A stretch of 64,000 nucleotides of DNA from Natrinema hispanicum (lineage in GTDB: Archaea > Halobacteriota > Halobacteria > Halobacteriales > Natrialbaceae): assembly GCF_004217335.1 (NCBI RefSeq), contig NZ_SHMP01000009.1, positions 124,001-188,000 of the forward strand. Direction: 5' to 3'. This document shows positions 44,747 through 53,565 of this stretch, piece after piece (positions within the stretch are counted from its first letter, which is position 1; the number at the start of each line of letters is the position of its first letter). The position numbers and the translations under genes were made by a program. Below the pieces are notes generated by a model. The model was not told the DNA's origin, ran no database searches, and saw only the letters and a list, made by a program, of their open reading frames with translations.

Positions 44747-45967
44747 TTAGATAACGTCACGGTCGGCGAGTTCTGCGATCATCTCGTCGTCGTACCCGAA
44801 CTCGTTGAGGATTTCTTCGGTGTGTTCGCCGAGCAGCGGTGGATGCCGCTCAATCACGGTTGGTGTCCGTGAGAAGTGCATCGGACTCCCTGCCATTTCC
44901 ACGGACCCGATAGTCGGGTGATCGACGGTCTGGTGCATGTTCCGTGCCTGCACCTGTGGACTTTCGAATACGTCTTCCATATCGCGGACGCGACTAGCGG
45001 GGACGCCAGCGTCCTCCATCCGCGCGACAGCCTCGGCAGTCGAATACTGTGAGAACTCCTCGTCGAGAATTTGATCGAGTTCCGAACGGTTCGCGACGCG
45101 ATCAGCGTTGACTGAGAAGCGCTCATCATCGATCAGGTCCTCACGGTCGAGTGCGTGGCAGAATTTCGGCCAGATATTCTCGGAAGCTGTCGCGACTACG
45201 ACATAGCCATCGCGAGTCTCGAACGCCTGATAGGGCGCAATCGTCGGATGTTTGCTTCCCATGCGCCCCGGCGGGTCGCCCGTCGCGAAATAGTACGATG
45301 CCATGTAACTCATCCATGCGACCTGTCCATCGAGTAGGCTGACGTCGATCTTCTGGCCGTTACCGTCGCCAAGTTCCCGATAGAGCAGGGCTGCGAGGAT
45401 GGCCTGCGTAGCGTACATGCCTGCCCCGATATCAGCGATCGCGACGCCGACACGCACCGGGGGTCCGTTTTCTTCGCCGGTGATACTCATCAGACCACCT
45501 TCGGCCTGCATCATGATGTCATAAGCTGGTCGGTCCTTTTGTGGTCCCCACTCACCGTAGCCCGACAGCGAACAGTAAATCAGTTCAGGATTGACCTCAC
45601 TGAGCGTCGAGTAGTCCAATCCCCACTCTTCCATCTTCCCGACCCGGAAATTCTCGACGAGAACATCAGCCTCCGATGCCAAGTCGCAGAACACCTCGCG
45701 CCCCTCTTCGCTGGCGAGGTTTAGCGTTAGCGAGCGCTTGTTGCGGTTGACACTGACATAGTAGGCGCTCTCCTCGCCGTAGGTCGGCGGGTGCCAGCCA
45801 CGAGTCTGGTCGCCACCGTCCGGCCGTTCAATTTTGATGACTTCCGCGCCCAAGTCACCCAGTTGCATCGTACAGAATGGCCCGACGAGGACCCGCGAGG
45901 CATCAAGGATGGTCAGTCCGTCGAGGGGCTGGTCGTCGCCATCTGGAGTGCGTGCCTCGCCAGTCAT
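44747..45967 (-). CDS. Family III CoA transferase (CaiB/BaiF)
   Basis: 406 residues. The N-terminal part LDGLTILDASRVLVGPFCTM and LGAEVIKIERPDGGDQTRGW, plus the catalytic aspartate in DRPAYDIMMQAEGGLMSITG, are typical of formyl-CoA/succinate-CoA:dicarboxylate CoA transferases. Four bases separate its ATG from the stop of the acyl-CoA dehydrogenase upstream, so the two form an operon. With a glutaryl-CoA-dehydrogenase-like partner, a succinyl-CoA:glutarate transferase role is the best guess. Confidence 0.93.
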   Translation of the reverse strand: MTGEARTPDGDDQPLDGLTILDASRVLVGPFCTMQLGDLGAEVIKIERPDGGDQTRGWHPPTYGEESAYYVSVNRNKRSLTLNLASEEGREVFCDLASEADVLVENFRVGKMEEWGLDYSTLSEVNPELIYCSLSGYGEWGPQKDRPAYDIMMQAEGGLMSITGEENGPPVRVGVAIADIGAGMYATQAILAALLYRELGDGNGQKIDVSLLDGQVAWMSYMASYYFATGDPPGRMGSKHPTIAPYQAFETRDGYVVVATASENIWPKFCHALDREDLIDDERFSVNADRVANRSELDQILDEEFSQYSTAEAVARMEDAGVPASRVRDMEDVFESPQVQARNMHQTVDHPTIGSVEMAGSPMHFSRTPTVIERHPPLLGEHTEEILNEFGYDDEMIAELADRDVI

Positions 45968-45970
45968 GGA

Positions 45971-47134
45971 TCACTCGTAGGCAGCAATACCGGTTAGGTC
46001 CTCGCCGAGGATGAGGGTGTGGATATCGTGAGTTCCCTCGTAGGTGTAGACCGTCTCGAGGTTGGCCATGTGACGCATCGGCGAGTAGTCCGCCGTAATC
46101 CCGTTGCCGCCAAGCATCTCGCGGGCAATACGTGACTGGTCACGGGCCATCCGGACGTTGTTGCGCTTGGCCATCGAGACGTGCTGAGGGCGCATGTCTC
46201 CCCGTTCCTTGAGATCCGCGAGTCGGTGGGCGAGTAGCTGGGCGAGCGTGATCTGGGTCGCCATCTCGGCGAGTTTGTCCTGCTGGAGCTGGAAGCGGGC
46301 GATCGGACCGCCGAACTGCTCGCGATCGGTGGCGTACTGGCGTGCAGTCTCGAAGGCGTCCTGGGCGGCTCCGATGGCACCCCAAGCAATACCGTAGCGG
46401 GCCTGGGTGAGACAGGACAGTGGTCCCTTCATGCCAGAGACGCCGGGAAGAACGTTCTCCTCGGGGACAACCACGTCGTTGAGGCCGATCTCGCCGGTGA
46501 TCGAGGCCCGCAGGGAGAGCTTCTCGTCAATCTTGTTCGTACTGACGCCGTCGCGGTCGGTCTCGACTAAAAAGCCTCGGACGGGCGTGTCAGGGTCGGT
46601 CTGGTCACGGGCCCAGACGATAGCCACGTCGGCGATGGGGGAGTTGGTGATCCAGGTTTTCGAGCCGTTCAGCAGGTATCCCTCGTCGGCTTCCTCAGCG
46701 CGAGTCTCCATTGCGGTGGGGTTCGAGCCGTGTTCAGGCTCAGTGAGGCCGAAACAACCGACGGCCTCGCCGGAGCCCAGTTTGGGGAGCCAGTGTTCTT
46801 TCTGCTCCTCGCTGCCATAGGCGTGGATCGGGTACATGACGAGTGCGCCCTGAACGCTCGCCATCGAGCGCAGGCCCGAGTCACACGCCTCCAGTTCCTG
46901 CATTAACAGGCCGTAGGCCTTCTCACTGACGTTGGGCGAGCCATAGCCTTCGAGATTGGGCGCATAAAACCCCATCTCGCCCATTTTCTCGATGAGATCC
47001 GTGGGAAAAGTTCCTTCAATCCAGTGCTCGCCGATGTCGGGCCGTACCTCCTCGTCGACGAACTCCCGCGCCGACTCCTGGATCATCTTCTCTTCTGCTG
47101 AAAGATCCGCTTCCACTTCGTAGTAATCGAGCAT
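45971..47134 (-). CDS. Acyl-CoA dehydrogenase, glutaryl-CoA dehydrogenase-like
   Basis: 387 residues from MLDYYEVEADLSAEEKM (47134); an ATG at 47146 adds four. The N-terminus, MASVQGALVMYPIHAYGSEEQ, GCFGLTEPEHGSNPTAMETRA, the flavin-site SKTWITNSPIADVAIVWARD and the catalytic Glu in the ending TVYTYEGTHDIHTLILGEDL match the glutaryl-CoA dehydrogenase subfamily. These convert glutaryl-CoA to crotonyl-CoA and reduce ETF. It is upstream of the CoA transferase in one operon. etfBA at 32548 could be the acceptor. Confidence 0.92.
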   Translation of the reverse strand: MLDYYEVEADLSAEEKMIQESAREFVDEEVRPDIGEHWIEGTFPTDLIEKMGEMGFYAPNLEGYGSPNVSEKAYGLLMQELEACDSGLRSMASVQGALVMYPIHAYGSEEQKEHWLPKLGSGEAVGCFGLTEPEHGSNPTAMETRAEEADEGYLLNGSKTWITNSPIADVAIVWARDQTDPDTPVRGFLVETDRDGVSTNKIDEKLSLRASITGEIGLNDVVVPEENVLPGVSGMKGPLSCLTQARYGIAWGAIGAAQDAFETARQYATDREQFGGPIARFQLQQDKLAEMATQITLAQLLAHRLADLKERGDMRPQHVSMAKRNNVRMARDQSRIAREMLGGNGITADYSPMRHMANLETVYTYEGTHDIHTLILGEDLTGIAAYE

Positions 47135-47333
47135 GAGTCTACACATGGTTCTAATATATAATAAAATTTTGGATTAGGTACATCCTAGAGCCATATAGTT
47201 GGAAATACTATAGCAGGGGTAGATTCCTTCTTGATCGCCAACTATCTATCTGTGCAATCGACGGGGAACTGTATAGCGGAGTGTCGGATTTGTCCTGGTC
47301 CTACTGATCAGGCGTCTCGTTGAATCGCTGTGA

Positions 47334-48638
47334 TCACGGCCAGAGACCGCGATTAGCATGGGCGTCAACCAACCGCGAGAGTGCGACGATGTATGCCGCA
47401 TCTCGCCACGTCACATCTCTCTTTTCAACCTCTGCCCGAACGTCATTCCACGCAGACATCATTTCTTGGTCTAGTTCGTCCTGTACTTCCTCGAGCGACC
47501 ACGACCGTCGGTTGATATCTTGGAGCCACTCGAAGTAGGAGACTGTGACCCCTCCGGCATTGGCGAGGATATCCGGGACGACCGGAATATCGCGTTCGGC
47601 TAGGATCGCATCCGCCGCGAACGTCGTCGGGCCGTTTGCACCTTCGACGATGAGATGGGCTTGAATACTGTCGGCGTTGGCTTCGGTAATCACGTCACCG
47701 ATCGCTGCCGGAATGAGAAGATCGACGTCCAACGTGAGCAGTTCGTCGTTCCCGATCGTCTCGTCAGCGTAGTCGGTAACAGCCTCGGGTTCCTCGTCGT
47801 GTGACGGGATCGTATGTGGATCGAGCCCTGCTGGATCGTAGGCTGCTCCGTTAACGTCACTGACCGCGACAATGGTTGCGCCCCACTCATCGAGCAGGCG
47901 GGCTGCGTTCGCCCCGACGCTTCCGAACCCCTGGACGGCGACGGTCGTCTCCGTGAGAGGATAGTCGTAGTAGTTGCAGGCTTCGCGAGCAATAAGTGCG
48001 ACGCTCCGTCCTGGCGCTTCTTCTCGGCCATAACTACCTCCGATGACAGGCGGTTTACCAGTCACAACACCCGGGAGCGTCTCTGCCTCTTGCATGCTGT
48101 AGGCATCCATGATCCACGACATCGTCTGAGAATCGGTCCCCATGTCGGGTGCAGGAATGTCTTTGTTTGGCCCGATGGTGTCTCGAATTTCGTCTGTGAA
48201 TCGTCTAGTAAGGCGTTCTTTTTCTGACGTGCTCAGCTCTTTCGGGTCAACGACGATACCGCCTTTTGCGCCGCCGAACGGCAGGTCCATCACAGCACAC
48301 TTCCATGTCATCCACATCGAGAGACCAATACACTCCTCGCGAGTGACTCCTGGGTGATATCGTAATCCGCCCTTGTATGGACCGCGAACGCTGTCGTGAT
48401 GAGCACGATAGCCAGTGAAAACGTCAACCGTGCCATCATCGCGTTCAACTGGTACTGTTACCTCATGTACCGCTGCTGGATATTTGAGGCGTTCAATGAT
48501 GTTGGAATCAATATCGAGGTGAGCTGCAGCGTGTTCAAGTTGGCGTCGCGCCGTTGCAACTGCTGACGTGACTTCCTCTTCGTCGTCGGGCTGCGACACT
48601 GTACTTTCGACTGTCGTTGGAGGTGTATTAGAGGACAT
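47334..48638 (-). CDS. Glutamate dehydrogenase
   Basis: 434 residues of the Glu/Leu/Phe/Val dehydrogenase family. Substrate Lys is in YKGGLRYHPGVTREE and KCAVMDLPFGGAKGG, with DMGTDSQTMSWIMD, and the NAD-binding turn VAVQGFGSVGANAARLL. It interconverts glutamate and 2-oxoglutarate. It would supply 2-oxoglutarate for the aminotransferases of the window. A 53-codon zinc-ribbon gene ends 11 bases upstream, making a likely bicistron. Confidence 0.95.
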   Translation of the reverse strand: MSSNTPPTTVESTVSQPDDEEEVTSAVATARRQLEHAAAHLDIDSNIIERLKYPAAVHEVTVPVERDDGTVDVFTGYRAHHDSVRGPYKGGLRYHPGVTREECIGLSMWMTWKCAVMDLPFGGAKGGIVVDPKELSTSEKERLTRRFTDEIRDTIGPNKDIPAPDMGTDSQTMSWIMDAYSMQEAETLPGVVTGKPPVIGGSYGREEAPGRSVALIAREACNYYDYPLTETTVAVQGFGSVGANAARLLDEWGATIVAVSDVNGAAYDPAGLDPHTIPSHDEEPEAVTDYADETIGNDELLTLDVDLLIPAAIGDVITEANADSIQAHLIVEGANGPTTFAADAILAERDIPVVPDILANAGGVTVSYFEWLQDINRRSWSLEEVQDELDQEMMSAWNDVRAEVEKRDVTWRDAAYIVALSRLVDAHANRGLWP

Positions 48639-48649
48639 CTCTTGTGGTA

Positions 48650-48811
48650 TCAGAGATCGCGCTTATTCGAGCGACAGAGCCCGTTTTGGAAGGTATTAGC
48701 ACGCCCACAACGAGCGCATTTCTTGCTCCCGGTATCGGTGGAGACAATCTCACCACAGCTCAGACACTCGTATGTCGATGTGGTATCAGAACTACTCCTT
48801 ATGTCGTACAT
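48650..48811 (-). CDS. Zinc-ribbon miniprotein, rubrerythrin-like domain
   Basis: 53 residues starting MYDIRSSSDTTSTYECLSCG. Two Cys pairs, CLSCG (16-20) and CARCG (32-36), make one rubredoxin/rubrerythrin-type zinc knuckle. The ending is NTFQNGLCRSNKRDL. Haloarchaea encode many such small zinc proteins, often beside metabolic genes. The ATG at 48811 and the stop at 48650-48652 leave 11 bases to the glutamate dehydrogenase start. It could bind the dehydrogenase or act as a redox or regulatory factor; function unproven. Confidence 0.75.
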   Translation of the reverse strand: MYDIRSSSDTTSTYECLSCGEIVSTDTGSKKCARCGRANTFQNGLCRSNKRDL

Positions 48812-49039
48812 TACATGCTACTGGTCATTCGGTGGGTGCATAAATATTAGGAATTAATGTAATATAAACTCGTATAATTATATTATAGGTGGATGTCGGC
48901 CGGCTGGCATTCTGTGTCCTGGACGATGTGGTACGGTTAAGCAACTTCCTGTACTCGATCTGGTGAATAGTTGATTTCCTCGGTCAAATTGCCCTCACTG
49001 GTGAATACAAGAAAGAACCGATGGTAACGGCAGAAAATA

Positions 49040-49290
49040 TACTCACACTGCTAACTAGCTGTTTCTGCTTAGTATTGGCAAAATAGTTTGAGAACGATGA
49101 AGTTCGATTTTCTATCTTATCGATGATATATCTAATACGATCCGATTTTCGTGTCGTTTGCATTCCAACTGGGGCTGTGGCTCTGACAGTCGTAGTTCAA
49201 TGATTGGCCGCTATCGATGAGAAACACGGCGTTGTCAACATCATCGCGGTCCGACGACATCGCCGCTACCAATAGCTGCAGGTGTAAGAG
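49040..49290 (-). pseudogene. Second IS6-family transposase relic
   Basis: The minus strand gives LLVAAMSSDRDDVDNAVF-LIDSGQSLNYDC with a stop at 49132-49134, and in another frame ENRTSSFSNYFANTKQKQL. These match the SEKHD-VDDAVFLID and RTSSFSNxFSN blocks of IS6-type ISH transposases. It is heavily decayed, more so than the relic at 41248-41727. Confidence 0.6.
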
Positions 49291-51210
49291 ATAATTCTCT
49301 CTTTCAGAGACAGTGTTTGTCCTTCTAACGCTCGTTCTGCAGTGATAGCTATGGTCCCACTCACAACGGGTGTGATCATGACCGGTCAGTTGTGGTCTGC
49401 ACGTGATCGTCTCTTCTCAGAGTAGATATCAATGACATCGTGTGACTGGTATGATGACACCCTATTCAGCGGAACACAATGAACTATTATGTATTACATG
49501 ACAATTTGAAAAGACTGATATTGATTTGATCAAAACAGTGACTTGGGCGTGAGGATAGGCGGTGGGGGAATAGCGCTCACGCTCAGTCAGAGGCACATCT
49601 CAGACGCACGGACCGTGTCGAATACTCGTCTCCACACGAGTCATCTGGGACAAACAGTACGACTTGGAAGGGGTAGCGTTCGGTGGCTCCGTCGGTACCC
49701 TGTCTTGAGACGTGATTTTCGTTCGATTGCATTACTCAACGAGCTCTGCCTCCTCTTTGACCGTGATTTCTGGCCCGTTGTCGAATTCAACAACAACCTA
49801 TAGCCATTGTATTGGAACTCGATTCGGCCAGATTGGGTCGTCCCGTTCTGACGTCCCGACGCAAAGAGATATTCTCCTCTTCCCCAAGACTTCTTTCCAT
49901 AGTGGTGGATAGACCTCTCGAGCACTAATATATGACGCCAAACGTACCAATTTCTATGATCTCGTGGAGAACTTATTACTGGCTGTAGCTGGAGAAATAG
50001 AGATCCGAAAGCGGTGTTGTGCGCCAGACTTGAGCAGTGCTGGTCATGACGAAGCATTATACGACATTCTCAGACTCGCCGCTATGGAATTCCGGAAGGC
50101 GGATATCGAGCTTGCTTTTGACTTGAATCGAATCCAGGTCCTCTCCCACTTAGACCGGGAAATAGTGTCGGCGATGGGGATGGGGGAGTGCCTCCATCAA
50201 CATGGGGGAGTTGGAGGCAATTGGTTGTTATTGGCGATCATTATTAACCATTTACATTCTGATCACTTATTCAACAGATTCATACGAGACATATCCTAAG
50301 AGCACACGTGGGGAGGAACAGTGTGGCTCTAATCGATCTCCAGACAGGGAATGCAGTCGATTCGAGACACACGGCTCCTCGCCGCAACTGGGATTGCTCC
50401 ACCACTGTCTGGTGCCATCAGGATCTCAGATCACCTACCAGTGACACACTACCTGGGACATGAGTGTGCCAACGTCGGCCTCTGGCCGGCGTTTCTGCAA
50501 GATTCGGAAGTTGATATCTGAAGCCACGGCTAATGGCGATGATAGCACTGACCGACCGACTGACAAGGGGTTTCCCTGGTCGCAGTCGCATTGACCAAGT
50601 TCTCAGTTCCTACGAACAGGCCGATCTCGAGCTGTCGAACACGCTCAGCAGCTGGCCGTCGATCGTTTCCTCACGCATGTTGCCGAGTCTGCCGAATTGT
50701 CGATGTCCTTGAACGTGGGTGGCGGACCAGAAGACAACAGGAGGCAAGTCGGCTATTTCATATCTCTCGGAGAATATGTAGTCAACCGCCTTAGTACAGT
50801 TAGGGAACAAGTTGATAACCTTATGGGACATATGACGGGTTGGCGCGGACAAGGTGGGTCAACCTACACTCCTGTATCGTTGCCCCTTCCTCGATCACAA
50901 GTCAGGGGGAACACTTGTCCACGCCAGCCGAGATCGGCACGTCCCACAAGATCCACAACTGGTTTCGTCTCCGATCTCTGGCTTTTAAGTGCCATCCGAA
51001 CTTTGAAAAACTCATGTTGGTCTCTGTCCAGTATTTTTGCAGGGTTCAAGAACTGTATAGAAGAGTGTAATCAATATGCGTGCTGTTTGAGCGTTCCATA
51101 ATAATACATAATAGAAACATTATTCTTGTTTCGGTGCAGTAACTTGACACTCGGTCTACAAGGCCTAGCGATTCAGAATTCGTATAAGGAAACGATAGCT
51201 ATCCCGGAAT
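49291..51210. other. 1.9-kb region without recognisable genes
   Basis: Only short, mostly stop-ridden frames. A coding-like tail VVVEFDNGPEITVKEEAELVE ends on the minus strand near 49733-49795. A plus-strand frame from about 50351 reads MQSIRDTRLLAATGIAPPLSG and stops near 50520. Neither belongs to a family I recognise. The mixture of base composition suggests several fused relics. Confidence 0.4.
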
Positions 51211-51429
51211 ATGGATCAACGCCAGATGAGGGAGCAGTCGCCGTTTCTCCTCATGGCGTTCGGGGCGATACTGTTTCTGATTGCAGCTATTCACTATGCA
51301 CATGAAATTCTTGTATTGAATACTCTAATCGGGCCACTGGTTGCGCTTTTGTTGGATGGGGTGCCTGCACTTGGACTCATCTATGCGGGATACTGTCTCT
51401 CTCAAATCGAGTCTCTCGTCGTGTGGTAG
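51211..51429 (+). pseudogene. N-terminal stub of membrane histidine kinase
   Basis: 72 residues: MDQRQMREQSPFLLMAF then two hydrophobic helices (GAILFLIAAIHYAHEILVL and GPLVALLLDGVPALGLIYAG) and YCLSQIESL. The GVPALGLxYAGYxLS pattern is common at the front of haloarchaeal membrane-anchored PAS/GAF histidine kinases, which normally continue for 400-800 residues. The frame dies at 51427-51429, just where a nuclease gene begins on the other strand. I read it as a truncated gene. Confidence 0.55.
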
Positions 51430-52260
51430 TCTTGCAGTCGGTCGACGGCCCACTCCTTGTACTCGGTCTGGGTCTGTCCGAACCGGCGTTCGGTGACTTG
51501 ATCAAAGACCTTCTCAAATCGATTCTCATCGAGGTTGACTGTCGTGTGAAGATTCTCGGTGACGAGCGTCGCGACATTGTCATCGGCTACCTGGATAGCC
51601 GCGTTCCGCATGGACGACGAACCGTGTTCGCTCGTTGATCTGGTGGATGACACCCACCGATGTCTCGAAGACCGCATTCGTCTCAGCAGTAATCGAGACG
51701 ACTGGACGGAACGTCACTTGCGAGTGTGGCTCCGGAAGGTCGGATGCCGCCATGTTCTCGATGTCGCGGAATGCCTCTCGAACAGGTGCGTCGACAGTCG
51801 CCGCCGGGTCGTAGGGACGTAGCGTCTCGTCACAGAGGATCTCGATGCGGCCGTTATAGAGGTCAAGACCGATTTCATCAGCAATCTCGCGGAGCTCCGT
51901 GCCGTCGATCAGTTCGATAGGATAGGGATCGCCATTCTGCTCGAGGCGGTCAGCGTACTCGTAGGCGGGACTGGTAAACCGACCTGTCGTGACGACCATT
52001 CCGCGCTTGGGTCCATCAAAGTCAAACGTCGCAATGGCCGAATGCAGTTTCTGTACGACCGGCCGTCCGACGGTCCCTGTATGCTTACACTCGACAACGA
52101 TCGCTCGTCGAGTCCCGTCGACGACCTCTTCCATCAGAATGTCCCGCCCCTCATCAGCCGTTTTTGCGGCCTGCCGGACGTTTTCGTAACCGAGGTTTCG
52201 GAAGACGTCCTCCATCAGATCCTCGAATTCGAACCCGGAGAAATTATCCAAGACAGCCAT
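51402..52260 (-). pseudogene. Mrr-like restriction endonuclease, frameshifted and truncated
   Basis: 226 residues from MAVLDNFSGFEFEDLMEDVF (52260) to 51580 carry an N-terminal Mrr_cat domain: GYENVRQAAKTADEGRDILM, the nuclease core AIVVECKHTGTVGRPVVQKL (ECK) and VVTTGRFTSPAYEYADRL. After VVHAERG the frame breaks near 51590-51610. The next frame continues RNAAIQVADDNVATLVTENL ... EWAVDRLQDYHTT down to about 51415, where it meets the kinase stub. A single-base indel would join the two parts. The DNA-cleaving core remains, so a short product may still be made. Confidence 0.72.
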
Positions 52261-52396
52261 TTCGGAGATATCCAGAATACATAACTCAATTGTTAAATAT
52301 GTTCTGAGTTGCTTGAGTGTGTCAGATAGCTATGGGCGGTGTTGGACATTTACCCAACATGCTTTTGCTGTTGGGGAACATCCCAACAGATGAGAG

Positions 52397-52738
52397 ATGG
52401 ATCATGAACTCACGCATCGGTATACCCACGTCGAAGCCGGACTCGTTGAAAACGTCGTTATACGACGCACGACCGATACAAACACCTACCCGTCCGGCTG
52501 GAAATACACACTTCACTTGGGCACGCTACAAGACCTGACGCTCATCCGCTACGACAACGCCCACGAAGACACCAAAGGCCATGAACTCCACACCGCTGCT
52601 GGCGATACTGATCTCGAGTTTCCTGGAATGGAAGAACTCCTCTTGAGTTCTGGGCCAATGCTGACGAATACTGGAACACCACTGGCGGCAATCCACCACG
52701 TCCCTATTGAAAACCGCATACACCACACCAACCAATGA
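52397..52738 (+). pseudogene. TumE-like toxin gene with C-terminal frameshift
   Basis: The open frame gives 113 residues: MDHELTHRYTHVEAGLVENV ... WKYTLHLGTLQDLTLIRYDN and GHELHTAAGDTDLEFPGMEELL, similar to TumE/DUF6516 toxins. From about 52644 the natural continuation lies in another frame, EFWANADEYWNTTGGNPPRPY and a stop at 52708-52710. The present frame instead reads an unlikely tail to 52738 and overlaps the partner gene by four bases. One lost base near 52641-52646 explains this. The toxin may be dead. Confidence 0.6.
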
Positions 52739-53154
52739 CCACACTTCACATCACCGTCGGCGATCGAGCACAGGTTCGTAAGGACACTCTCCAGTTCATC
52801 CAAGACGCCGAAGCTGATGAACTAGATCAGAGTGATGAGCAGGCAGTCCTCCAGTTCGGTACCTACGACGATCTCGTTGACAGTCTCACACCACTGCGTC
52901 TAACTCTCATCCAAGCAATCGCCAAAGAGCACCCCTCGAGTATGCGTGAAGCTGCACGGCTCGTCGATCGCGATGTCTCTGATGTCCATGCAGACCTGAA
53001 GCACCTCGAGGTGCTGGGTATTCTCGAACTTGAAGAAGGCGGCCCTGGTGGCGCGATACAACCGATTGTCCCCTTCGATAAAATCGAGATGCATATCGAC
53101 TACCCCCTCCTTGACGACAGCGACGCCGACAGCACTCCTGCCAGTGCAGATTAG
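52735..53154 (+). CDS. HVO_A0114-type putative DNA-binding protein (TA partner)
   Basis: 139 residues. The N-terminal strand-rich part TLHITVGDRAQVRKDTLQFIQ and QAVLQFGTYDDLVDSLTPLR precedes a winged HTH: LTLIQAIAKEHPSSMREAAR, VDRDVSDVHADLKHLEVLGI, LELEEGGPGG. Proteins of this family sit beside TumE-like genes as the presumed antitoxin and autorepressor. The ATG overlaps the toxin frame's TGA (ATGA). It looks intact although its partner is frameshifted. Confidence 0.85.
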   Translation: MTTLHITVGDRAQVRKDTLQFIQDAEADELDQSDEQAVLQFGTYDDLVDSLTPLRLTLIQAIAKEHPSSMREAARLVDRDVSDVHADLKHLEVLGILELEEGGPGGAIQPIVPFDKIEMHIDYPLLDDSDADSTPASAD

Positions 53155-53169
53155 TCGCCCGGTTTTCTC

Positions 53170-53395
53170 ATTTGTCAATCGACATGAAGCCATCGCAGAA
53201 GTTGGATCGCGGCGGATCAGGACTGCATACGATGCATATCCAGCGTCTCTCCTGAACAAGAGCGGAACACCAGACGACGCGCCGATCAAAATGGAGACCC
53301 CGGCATCCGCTGACTAACGACTCTTCAGTTGCACGAGTCCGGCGCATTCTGTGAGACCCCCAGAGGGACGGAAATCTTCTCGAGTTCGATCGACA
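53170..53395 (+). pseudogene. Fragment A of an unidentified locus (gene X tail plus ardC leader)
   Basis: The frame reads EAIAEVGSRRIRTAYDAYPA then SLLNKSGTPDDAPIKMETPA and SAD-stop at 53315-53317. The same tail recurs at 56047-56178. The 80 bases after the stop (CTAACGACTC ... GAGTCCGGC ... GTGAGACCCCC ... CTTCTCGAG) match the leader of the ArdC-like gene at 59045-59150. So gene X probably once preceded an ardC-type gene here. Downstream, 53396-53565 shows only a small GGGGA/TCCCC hairpin near 53462-53478 that may end the EF-1alpha transcript. Confidence 0.6.
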
Positions 53396-53565
53396 AACAA
53401 TCTCACGTTTGGCACTCGTAATACGGAGTTCTCAAGCGACTCAGTCGCTCTGCATGAACTCGGGGAACGAACTCCCCGGGCTTCGAGAGCGAGGGCCAAG
53501 CCAACAAAGCAAGGAGTCTCGAGCGCGGCAGCGGGGACCGGCAAGCGCGTTTTTCGACGCTGTTG

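Noticed and set aside
49543..50057. Overlapping 86- and 138-residue frames
   Set aside because: No domain, mixed composition, and both strands equally open; more likely relic DNA.
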